Shown piece after piece: positions 6,943 to 12,421 of a stretch of 12,421 nucleotides of DNA. Made by a program: the position numbers and the translations under genes. Position 1 is the first letter of the stretch, and each line of letters begins with the position of its first letter. Under the pieces are notes generated by a model, which saw only the letters and a program-made list of their open reading frames with translations, was not told where the DNA came from and made no database searches. This stretch comes from an uncultured bacterium (GTDB lineage Bacteria; Cyanobacteriota; Vampirovibrionia; Gastranaerophilales; Gastranaerophilaceae), in NCBI GenBank assembly GCA_900556295.1, contig USOK01000023.1:1-12421 (forward strand), given 5' to 3'.

Positions 6943-6948
6943 ATTCTA
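6943..6948 (-). promoter_or_regulatory. candidate -10 box for a leaderless rqcH transcript
   Basis: TAGAAT on the minus strand ends six bases before the rqcH ATG, and no purine-rich ribosome site lies between them. Transcription would begin at or next to the start codon. No good -35 is visible at 16-18 bases. An alternative promoter further upstream (TACTAT at 6955-6960 with TTTTCA at -35) would instead give a short leader. Confidence 0.35.
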
Positions 6949-6967
6949 CAACAAAATAGTAATATTA

Positions 6968-6996
6968 TTGACGGAACTTGAAAAGTATGATAATAT
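6968..6996 (+). promoter_or_regulatory. promoter of the nfeD-SPFH operon
   Basis: TTGACG (6968-6973), a 17-base spacer and TAATAT (6991-6996) preceded by TGA give a near-consensus extended -10 promoter. Transcription should start near 7003, ahead of the AGGAG ribosome site (7011-7015) of the first gene. It lies back to back with the rqcH promoter region. Confidence 0.65.
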
Positions 6997-7022
6997 GAGA
7001 CACATATAAAAGGAGTAAAAAT

Positions 7023-7448
7023 ATGGTTTTATGGGAAATTTATGCAATATCTGGACTTGCATTTCTTATTCTTGAAATGGTTGTTCCTTCGATGTTCTTT
7101 TTAAACTTAGCATTTGCTGGCTTTATAACAGCGATTGTTGCTTTGTTTATAAAAAGTTGGATTGTCTTAACATTCATATTTGTTATTCTTTCAATCCTTG
7201 CAATTCTTTTACTCAGACCTATCTTGGTTAAACAAAAAGAGGCAAAGGAAAAAGAAACAGGCATGGAAGGCAAATACATCGGTCAAATTGTAAAAGTTAT
7301 TGAACCGATTACAAAGTATTCTGGAGCAATAACTATTTACGACGAACGCTGGGAGGCTCGAGTAGAGTCTGACGAAACTATTCCAGCAGGAAGCGAAGTT
7401 AAAATTATAAAAAATGAAAGTTTAGTATTAACAGTAGAAAAAATATAG
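7023..7448 (+). CDS. NfeD-family membrane protein, short form
   Basis: A 141-residue protein of the short NfeD type, which lacks the ClpP-like protease domain of long NfeD. Three transmembrane helices lie at about 5-22, 26-43 and 46-66. A Lys/Glu-rich linker leads to a C-terminal OB-fold domain (about 80-141) with the typical GKYIGQIVKV strand and DERWEARVES, where the tryptophan is characteristic. Short NfeD proteins are nearly always encoded next to an SPFH/stomatin-type protein and are thought to act with it in membrane microdomains or quality control; that partner follows 9 nt downstream here. AGGAG with a seven-base spacer supports the ATG. Confidence 0.87.
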   Translation: MVLWEIYAISGLAFLILEMVVPSMFFLNLAFAGFITAIVALFIKSWIVLTFIFVILSILAILLLRPILVKQKEAKEKETGMEGKYIGQIVKVIEPITKYSGAITIYDERWEARVESDETIPAGSEVKIIKNESLVLTVEKI

Positions 7449-7457
7449 GAGAGAGAA

Positions 7458-8429
7458 ATGTCATTATTTTTGTTAATATTGCTTGTTGCACTATTAATTT
7501 ACGTATTCAAAGGTATTATCATTGTGCAACAACAACAAGAAGTCATCATTGAAAGAATGGGACGCTATGAAAAAACACTTCGAGCTGGTCCAAACTTTAT
7601 CTTCCCAATTTTGGAAGCTCCACGAGGAATATTAAAAAAAGTTTCTCAAAAAGGAATAGACGGCAGAAACTTCTACTATCTTAAACCTGTTGATAGAATT
7701 GACTTGAGAGAACAGATGTATGATTTCCCTCGCCAAAACGTAATTACACGTGACAACGTTTCAATCACAATCAACGCGTTGATTTATTTTCAAATAGTTG
7801 ACGCAAAAAGTGCAGTTTACGAAATTGAAAATCTCCCGGATGCAATTGAAAAATTGACTCAAACAACATTAAGAAACCTTGTTGGTCAAATGGATTTACA
7901 AGAAACCTTAACATCTCGTGGAAAAATTAACGACGAATTGAGAACAACACTTGACGAAGCTACTAACAAGTGGGGCGTAAAAGTCAACCGTGTTGAAATC
8001 CAAGATATCTTCCCACCTGCAGATATTCAAGCTTCAATGGACAAATTAATGAAAGCAGACAGAGAAAAGAAAGCAACAATTACAGAGGCAGAAGGTCTAA
8101 AAGAAGCTGCTATCCGCAAAGCAGAAGGGGAAAAAGAAGCTGCTATTCGTTCTGCAGAAGGTGCTAAACAAGCAGAGATTTTGAAAGCAGAAGGTATCGC
8201 ACAGGCTCGTGTAATTGAGGCAGATGCAGAAAAAGAAGCTATCAACAGAATTATCACAGCATTAGCAGAAAAAGGACAACCGGACAAATATTTGATTGCA
8301 ATGAAATATTTAGACACAATGACAGCAATCACAAGTGGAGAAAACAACAAAGTTGTTTACATGCCATACGAAGCAACCGGCATCTTGTCATCTGTAGATG
8401 GCATCAAACAAATGCTTGATAGAAAATAA
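7458..8429 (+). CDS. SPFH/band-7 (slipin, QmcA-like) membrane scaffold protein
   Basis: A 323-residue member of the stomatin/prohibitin superfamily. One N-terminal membrane anchor (about 2-23) precedes the SPFH domain (about 24-195), with signatures GRYEKTLRAGPNFIFPI, VDRIDLREQMYDFPRQNVITRDNV and the LPDAIEKLTQTTLRNLVGQ segment. A long Ala/Glu/Lys coiled coil (about 195-268) contains 11-residue AEG repeats, and a C-terminal region ends VVYMPYEATGILSS. Such proteins oligomerise as ring or cage scaffolds on the membrane and regulate proteases such as FtsH in E. coli; the role here is inferred. GGAGAG directly follows the nfeD stop codon and precedes ATG by a few bases, so the two are co-translated. 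Length and domain order are normal. Confidence 0.92.
   Translation: MSLFLLILLVALLIYVFKGIIIVQQQQEVIIERMGRYEKTLRAGPNFIFPILEAPRGILKKVSQKGIDGRNFYYLKPVDRIDLREQMYDFPRQNVITRDNVSITINALIYFQIVDAKSAVYEIENLPDAIEKLTQTTLRNLVGQMDLQETLTSRGKINDELRTTLDEATNKWGVKVNRVEIQDIFPPADIQASMDKLMKADREKKATITEAEGLKEAAIRKAEGEKEAAIRSAEGAKQAEILKAEGIAQARVIEADAEKEAINRIITALAEKGQPDKYLIAMKYLDTMTAITSGENNKVVYMPYEATGILSSVDGIKQMLDRK
8088..8219 (+). repeat. four 33-nt coding repeats (AEG hendecads)
   Basis: Within the SPFH gene the tripeptide AEG recurs at residues 211, 222, 233 and 244, an exact 11-residue period: AEGLKEAAIRK, AEGEKEAAIRS, AEGAKQAEILK, AEGIAQARVIE. A degenerate fifth unit starts ADAEKEAINR. An 11-residue repeat fits a hendecad coiled coil, as expected for the helical region of this family. 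Confidence 0.85.
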
Positions 8430-8434
8430 ACAAA

Positions 8435-9580
8435 ATGAGTAATAATAAAATCGTTACTTGGATAAAATCAAACCCTATAATAATATTTGTAATGTTTTCA
8501 GCTATATTTGGATTCATTATGATATTCAATGTACTCCCTTGTTCCTCTGTTCTTGATGGAGTAGACCATCTTCAAAGAGCAACACAAGTATCACAAGGAA
8601 TTTGGATAAGCCCAAATAAAAGCACTTGGGTTATGGGGTATTCTCCTGTAATGTATTTAATGTCTGGATTAGGCTTAAAACTATTTAAAGTTTTTTATGC
8701 CGGACGAATTTTTAATTTATTTACATGGATAATCCTTATTGCGATTGCAATAAGGATTACTCCTGTTTTCAAATGGCAATTTGTTTTCATTGCACTACTT
8801 CCAACATCTTTATTTCAAGGAATGTCGATTTCTGCAGACTCATTTAATAATGCATTCTCTTTTTTATTTTTTGCATACATGTTTAGATTGATATATCAAA
8901 ACCAATTTTCATATAAGAAAGATATTCCAATTTTACTCACACTTACAATCATTGGCAGTCTATGCAAAGGGGCAGTGTTTCCTCTTTTACTTTTACCGCT
9001 TATAAAAGTCAATAAACGTAAATATTTATTACTAGCTTTTTTACTCGGAATTGCGGTCTGTATTACTACAATATGGAGCCATATCAGTTTAGGCGCTCTT
9101 CCAAATTTTGTAGATACAACTGCAAACAAATTATTTATTCTACACCATCCAATTTCTTACTGTATTATTCTTGCAAAAACAATATCTACAAATTTTTTAC
9201 CTTGGATATATGGTTGCATCGGACAACTTGGTTGGATACAATTAGATAAAAAAATTATATTATTAACCGCATTAGTTTATCTATTATCTTTTAAATTTAT
9301 ACCGACAAGTGAAGAAATAAAAATCTCACACAGAGTAACAGCCTTTATTTTATTATTACTATATACAGTATTTACATGTACATTACTTTATTTCATATAC
9401 ACGCCATACGGGAATCCAAAAATTTGGGGAGTACAACCAAGATATTTTGTACAAATTATCCCTGTATTATTCATTCTTTTTGGGCAAAATAAAATATCCC
9501 ACCACACTAACACTGCAGTTAAACTAATATTAATATATATATTTATGTTATTATTACACTGTACATTTTTCTTAGTCTAA
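8435..9580 (+). CDS. DUF2142-like polytopic membrane protein
   Basis: A 381-residue protein with about ten hydrophobic helices. The order of recognisable segments fits the DUF2142 family of GT-C-like membrane proteins: DGVDHLQRATQVSQG after the first helix (acidic loop, about 42-56), YSPVMYLM, AGRIFNLFTW, IALLPTSLFQGMSISADSF, IGQLGWIQLD and QPRYFVQIIPVLF near the end. Members are often found in cell-surface polysaccharide loci and are suspected glycosyltransferase relatives, but no activity is established. It starts 5 nt after the SPFH stop without a clear ribosome site, so translation is probably coupled. It is richer in A+T than the SPFH gene before it. I rate the family as likely from pattern memory, not from a search. 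Confidence 0.6.
   Translation: MSNNKIVTWIKSNPIIIFVMFSAIFGFIMIFNVLPCSSVLDGVDHLQRATQVSQGIWISPNKSTWVMGYSPVMYLMSGLGLKLFKVFYAGRIFNLFTWIILIAIAIRITPVFKWQFVFIALLPTSLFQGMSISADSFNNAFSFLFFAYMFRLIYQNQFSYKKDIPILLTLTIIGSLCKGAVFPLLLLPLIKVNKRKYLLLAFLLGIAVCITTIWSHISLGALPNFVDTTANKLFILHHPISYCIILAKTISTNFLPWIYGCIGQLGWIQLDKKIILLTALVYLLSFKFIPTSEEIKISHRVTAFILLLLYTVFTCTLLYFIYTPYGNPKIWGVQPRYFVQIIPVLFILFGQNKISHHTNTAVKLILIYIFMLLLHCTFFLV
8730..8759. repeat. perfect 13-bp inverted repeat inside a coding region
   Basis: TAATCCTTATTGC at 8730-8742 is followed by the loop GATT and its exact reverse complement GCAATAAGGATTA at 8747-8759. It encodes part of a helix (ILIAIAIRIT) of the DUF2142-like protein. No T run follows, so it is not a standard terminator. 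It could form a stable mRNA hairpin or be a chance palindrome. Confidence 0.8.
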
Positions 9581-9598
9581 ATTTTTAGAGGAATAATT

Positions 9599-9979
9599 AT
9601 GATAATGAACAACTTACCTAGAATGCAGGTTTTGATTACGACAAACGACCAATATATAGAGGGCGAACTGCTTTTGCCGGAAAACATGAGATTTAGCAAC
9701 TCTGTACCGGACAATATGCTTTTTTATATACTTAACGGAGGTTTTCAATTTTTAACTCTTAAAAATTGTGAAGTTAAAGACAGAAAAAATCTAGCCTTCC
9801 GCCCTGACAAATCCCCACAACTTCACGTTAACATTTCTTGCATTATTACTATGCAAATCGTTGAAATTCTTCCAGATGATTTTGAATATGATGAAGATTT
9901 TTACGAAGAGGACAACTACGAAGAACCTGAATTACCACAACCACAACAACCTCGTCAAAAAAATAGAGCTAGACGCTAA
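9599..9979 (+). CDS. small protein with acidic Pro/Gln-rich tail, unknown function
   Basis: A 126-residue soluble protein with no signal peptide. The first 92 residues look like a compact beta-rich domain: QVLITTNDQYIEGELLLPENMRFSN, then FQFLTLKNCEVKD and a strand IITMQIVEIL. This pattern (an IEGELxLP strand followed by a small-residue turn and an aromatic-rich strand) loosely recalls small proteins annotated as DUF6812, but I am not confident. The tail is strongly acidic (EYDEDFYEEDNYEEPE), then PQPQQP, then basic (RQKNRARR), and is probably disordered. AGAGGA seven bases before ATG 9599 supports the start; ATG 9605 is an alternative. It is the last gene of the operon begun by nfeD, 18 nt after the DUF2142-like gene. 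Confidence 0.65.
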   Translation: MIMNNLPRMQVLITTNDQYIEGELLLPENMRFSNSVPDNMLFYILNGGFQFLTLKNCEVKDRKNLAFRPDKSPQLHVNISCIITMQIVEILPDDFEYDEDFYEEDNYEEPELPQPQQPRQKNRARR

Positions 9980-10001
9980 TTTTATTAATACTTCATACTT
10001 G

Positions 10002-10030
10002 TTCACTTTTTTTTATGTTTTTGGTAAAAT
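10002..10030 (+). promoter_or_regulatory. predicted aspS promoter
   Basis: TTCACT (10002-10007), a 17-base spacer and TAAAAT (10025-10030) preceded by TGG form an extended -10 promoter. Transcription would start near 10037, giving a leader of about 35 nt with AGGAAG (10061-10066) five bases before the aspS ATG. No T-box or other leader structure fits in so short a leader. Confidence 0.5.
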
Positions 10031-10071
10031 ACTGGTAAGTCTATATTGAATATAAGAAAAAGGAAGATAAG

Positions 10072-11859
10072 ATGATTAAAACCAAACTTAAAGACCACAA
10101 CTGCGGAGAGCTTAATCTTAAAAATTTAAATGAAGAAGTTACTCTTTCAGGTTGGGCTTCTACTATCCGTGACCTTGGTGGTATACTATTTGTGGAATTG
10201 AGAGATAGAACAGGATTTTTCCAATTAGTTGCTAACCCTCAGATTAACCCTGAAGTTCACAAGGTTTTTGAAAAACTAAGATCTGAATATGTTATCACTG
10301 TAAAAGGTAAAATCACTCGTAGACCAGAAGAAACTTACAATGAAAAATATGCAACAGGACAAGTTGAAATGTATCCTACTTCTGTTGAAATTTTGTCTGA
10401 AGCCAAAACATTACCATTCGTTTTAGATGATGAAAATGTTTCGGAAGATGTTCGCCTAAAATATAGATACTTAGATATCAGACGTGAAAGCATGTTGCAC
10501 AACTTGACTTTGCGACATAAAATTTGCCAAGCGGCTAGAAATTACCTTAATAATCAAGACTTTTTGGAAGTTGAAACACCAATTCTTATTAAAACAACTC
10601 CAGAAGGCGCACGTGATTATCTAGTTCCATCACGTGTTCAAGAAGGTAAGTTCTACGCATTACCTCAATCTCCACAGATTTTCAAACAATTGTTGATGGT
10701 TGGCGGGATTGAAAGATATTATCAAATCGCAAAGTGCTTCCGTGATGAAGATTTGCGTGCTGACAGACAACCTGAATTTACTCAAATCGATATTGAAATG
10801 TCATTTGTTGAACAACAAGACGTTATCAAATGCGTTGAAGGTTTGATTGTTGATACATTCAAGGCAGCAGGAGTTGAAGTAAAACCTCCATTTATTCAAA
10901 TGCCTTGGCAAGAAGCTATGGACAGATTTGGTTCAGACAAGCCTGATACTCGTTTTGGTTTGGAACTATTTGACATCGGCGACATCATTTTGCAATCAGA
11001 ATTCAAAATCGTCAGAGATACTCTTGAAAATGGCGGTATCGTTCGTGGTATAAGAATTCCGGGTGGAGCTAAATTCTCTAGAAAAGATATTGATGATATT
11101 ACAAAACTTGCAGTTTCATTCGGTGCAAAAGCTCTTGCAAACATCATTTATAACGAAGATGGTACTGCAAAATCTCCTGTATTGAAATTCGTTACAGAAG
11201 AACAAGCACAAGCTATTAAAGAACGTGCCGGAGCAGAAGATGGCGATATCATTTTCTTTGTAGCAGATAAGCCGAAATTAGTTTACGATATTATGGGCAG
11301 ATTGAGATTGTATTTTGGTAAAAGATTAGATTTAATCGACGAAAGCAAACACAATCTACTTTGGGTAGTTGACTTCCCTATGTTTGAATGGTCTGATGAA
11401 GAAGGCAGATTTATGGCAATGCATCACCCATTCACATCACCTTGTATCGCTGATTTGGATAAATTGAAATCAGGGGATTTGGGTAACGTTAAGTCAATTG
11501 CTTATGATATCGTTTATAACGGAACTGAATTGGGCGGTGGTTCTGTAAGAATTCACTCATCAGAAGTTCAAAGCGCAATCTTCAAGGCTCTTGGTTTGAC
11601 AGAAGACGAAGCAAAAGAAAAATTCGGATTCATGGTTAACGCTTTGCAATACGGAACTCCACCTCACGCAGGTCTTGCAATCGGTTTGGACAGACTTGTT
11701 GCTTTACTTTGCAGAACTGATAGTATTAGAGATGTAATCGCATTCCCTAAAAACTCAGGCGCAAAAGACCTTATGAGTGATGCTCCAGGAGAAGCTTCTC
11801 TACAACAGTTGAGAGAACTTCACTTAAAGAGTACTGTCCAACCACACCACAAGGCTTAA
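10072..11859 (+). CDS. aspS: aspartyl-tRNA synthetase, bacterial type
   Basis: A class IIb aminoacyl-tRNA synthetase charging tRNA-Asp with aspartate, 595 residues, normal for the bacterial form. The N-terminal OB-fold anticodon-binding domain covers about 1-110 (VTLSGWASTIRDLGGILFVELRDR). Motif 1 is at about 164-188 (FLEVETPILIKTTPEGARDY) and motif 2 at about 217-240 (YQIAKCFRDEDLRADRQPEF). The bacterial GAD insertion follows at about 295-410. Motif 3 is at about 534-542 (GLAIGLDRL), with the typical FPKN and LMSDAPG at the end. Leu35 in the RDLGG loop is the residue I recall from tRNA-Asp-discriminating enzymes, where non-discriminating ones often have His; the sequence alone does not settle specificity. 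Gene start and ribosome site are clear. Confidence 0.97.
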   Translation: MIKTKLKDHNCGELNLKNLNEEVTLSGWASTIRDLGGILFVELRDRTGFFQLVANPQINPEVHKVFEKLRSEYVITVKGKITRRPEETYNEKYATGQVEMYPTSVEILSEAKTLPFVLDDENVSEDVRLKYRYLDIRRESMLHNLTLRHKICQAARNYLNNQDFLEVETPILIKTTPEGARDYLVPSRVQEGKFYALPQSPQIFKQLLMVGGIERYYQIAKCFRDEDLRADRQPEFTQIDIEMSFVEQQDVIKCVEGLIVDTFKAAGVEVKPPFIQMPWQEAMDRFGSDKPDTRFGLELFDIGDIILQSEFKIVRDTLENGGIVRGIRIPGGAKFSRKDIDDITKLAVSFGAKALANIIYNEDGTAKSPVLKFVTEEQAQAIKERAGAEDGDIIFFVADKPKLVYDIMGRLRLYFGKRLDLIDESKHNLLWVVDFPMFEWSDEEGRFMAMHHPFTSPCIADLDKLKSGDLGNVKSIAYDIVYNGTELGGGSVRIHSSEVQSAIFKALGLTEDEAKEKFGFMVNALQYGTPPHAGLAIGLDRLVALLCRTDSIRDVIAFPKNSGAKDLMSDAPGEASLQQLRELHLKSTVQPHHKA

Positions 11860-11880
11860 CAAGTAAAAATATATAAATAA

Positions 11881-11916
11881 AAAAATCCCTTTAGCTTATT
11901 ACTAAAGGGATTTTTT
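11881..11916. terminator. bidirectional terminator between aspS and the 113-residue gene
   Basis: The stem AAAAATCCCTTTAG (11881-11894) pairs perfectly with CTAAAGGGATTTTT (11902-11915) around the loop CTTATTA. It is flanked by A on the left and T on the right, so it works in both directions. The minus-strand gene's TAA stop (11917-11915) overlaps the edge of the structure. Confidence 0.88.
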
Positions 11917-12256
11917 ATTTATCCTCATTCCCTAATTTTTCTTTAATCTTGCCCTTTGCCAAAGATTTTTTAAATTTTTCTATTACTGTTGCTACAAAAT
12001 CTTTTCTAAAAAGCTCACTTCCCTCATCCATAGTCAAGCCGACGTAGCGTCCGTTTAAAAAATTAACACTTCCAGAAGCTTCAACACCATTTTTCAAAGT
12101 TGTTGAAACTTTAATAGTATTTTGACATTCAAACACATCTGGATTTATTTTTTGTGCGTTTTTGTACATATAATTCATCACCCCACCGAACGTACGTGGA
12201 ATATGAGACTTAAAACTTGGGTAAGAATAATTTTTGTTATTATTTTGAATATTCAT
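11915..12256 (-). CDS. small hypothetical protein, PSFK N-terminal segment
   Basis: A 113-residue protein I do not recognise. It has no signal peptide or membrane helix. The N-terminus is Asn/Tyr/Ser-rich (MNIQNNNKNYSYPSFKSHIP). The centre has alternating hydrophobic strands (NTIKVSTTLKNGVEASGSVNF, shortened here to its ends: NTIKV and GSVNF), and the C-terminus is a Lys/Glu-rich helix (VIEKFKKSLAKGKIKEKL). A short Asn-rich lead into an xSFK segment is something I associate with lineage-specific proteins of gut Melainabacteria, an impression only. AAGGAG seven to eight bases before the ATG at 12256 strongly supports that this is a real gene. A TATTAT -10-like box lies at 12276-12281 on the same strand. 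Confidence 0.6.
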   Translation of the reverse strand: MNIQNNNKNYSYPSFKSHIPRTFGGVMNYMYKNAQKINPDVFECQNTIKVSTTLKNGVEASGSVNFLNGRYVGLTMDEGSELFRKDFVATVIEKFKKSLAKGKIKEKLGNEDK

Positions 12257-12319
12257 GCAAATTCTCCTTGGACATATAATATTCCTAATTGATAGATTTT
12301 GCTATTTTTTGTACTTTTA

Positions 12320-12349
12320 TTAAGAAAAATTTCTTATTTAAGATATAAT
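12320..12349 (+). promoter_or_regulatory. promoter placing transcription start at the ribF ATG
   Basis: A perfect TATAAT (12344-12349) ends six bases before the ATG at 12356. TTAAGA (12320-12325) lies 18 bases upstream as a moderate -35. Transcription would start at about 12356, the first base of the start codon, and there is no Shine-Dalgarno sequence, so the mRNA is probably leaderless. Confidence 0.55.
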
Positions 12350-12355
12350 AAAACT

Positions 12356-12421
12356 ATGCAAATATACAATACTACAAATTTTAACCCTAAACTTTCGCTT
12401 GCTCTTGGCTTCTTTGATGGT
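12356..12421 (+). CDS. ribF: RibF-like riboflavin kinase/FAD synthetase, N-terminal fragment
   Basis: Only 22 codons are visible before the window ends: MQIYNTTNFNPKLSLALGFF then Asp-Gly. The LALGFFDG ending matches the start of the nucleotidyltransferase domain of bacterial bifunctional FAD synthetases, where GxFDGVHxGH is the ATP-binding signature about 15-25 residues from the N-terminus. The enzyme phosphorylates riboflavin to FMN and adenylates it to FAD. The position of the motif supports this ATG. The call rests on one short motif, so other members of the same nucleotidyltransferase superfamily are not excluded. Confidence 0.7.
   Translation, partial: MQIYNTTNFNPKLSLALGFFDG

Noticed and set aside
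10102..10185. Idea that the aspartyl-tRNA synthetase is non-discriminating (also charging tRNA-Asn)
   Set aside because: The RDLGG loop has Leu where non-discriminating enzymes often have His. Other determinants could not be judged without an alignment, so no claim is made.
1..12421. CRISPR arrays, tRNA or rRNA genes, insertion sequences, phage genes
   Set aside because: No spaced direct repeats, cloverleaf-like sequences, transposase or phage structural genes were recognised on either strand.

Overview
The window is AT-rich, densely coded bacterial DNA, most likely from a gut member of the Gastranaerophilales (the non-photosynthetic Melainabacteria/Vampirovibrionia branch next to Cyanobacteria). 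The main clue is a prepilin whose N-terminal helix reads FTLAEVLITLGIIGVVAALT, which I associate with that group. Supporting clues are an SLH-domain envelope protein, low GC and AT-rich codon use. This placement is an inference from family character, not a computed result.

Layout. On the minus strand, positions 1-2864 hold, in transcription order, a lysozyme-fold protein (2133-2864), a prepilin-like protein (1301-2042), a four-helix membrane protein (911-1294) and an MFS transporter cut by the left edge (1-908). The last three are nearly abutting. A divergent intergenic region (2865-3022) separates them from a secreted SLH protein on the plus strand (3023-4168), which ends at a strong bidirectional terminator. 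Next, on the minus strand, come rqcH (ribosome quality control, 5518-6936) and a UmuC-like Y-family polymerase (4287-5516), almost overlapping. A second divergent promoter region leads to the plus-strand operon nfeD-like, SPFH/band-7, DUF2142-like membrane protein and a 126-residue protein (7023-9979), followed by aspS (10072-11859) with its own promoter. aspS converges on a small hypothetical gene (11915-12256, minus) across a shared terminator. The right edge has the first 22 codons of a ribF-like gene.

The main observation is at the start of the prepilin gene. A well-formed start (GGAGGG, six bases, ATG at 2042) is followed after 28 bases by a run of 11 G on the coding strand (2004-2014). 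With 11 G the frame stops after 13 codons. With 10 or 13 G the same ATG reads straight into the whole prepilin. This is the architecture of a phase-variable contingency gene, captured here in the OFF register. A homopolymer miscount in the assembly, or transcriptional slippage, are the alternatives.

Other points of interest are two genes whose -10 box lies six bases before the ATG with no Shine-Dalgarno sequence (ribF, rqcH), suggesting leaderless mRNAs; a short RqcH that appears to lack the helix-hairpin-helix domain; a perfect 13-bp inverted repeat inside the DUF2142 gene; a lysozyme-like protein without a signal peptide; and an SLH protein with an unidentified C-terminal domain. No tRNA, rRNA, CRISPR array, insertion sequence or phage gene was seen.
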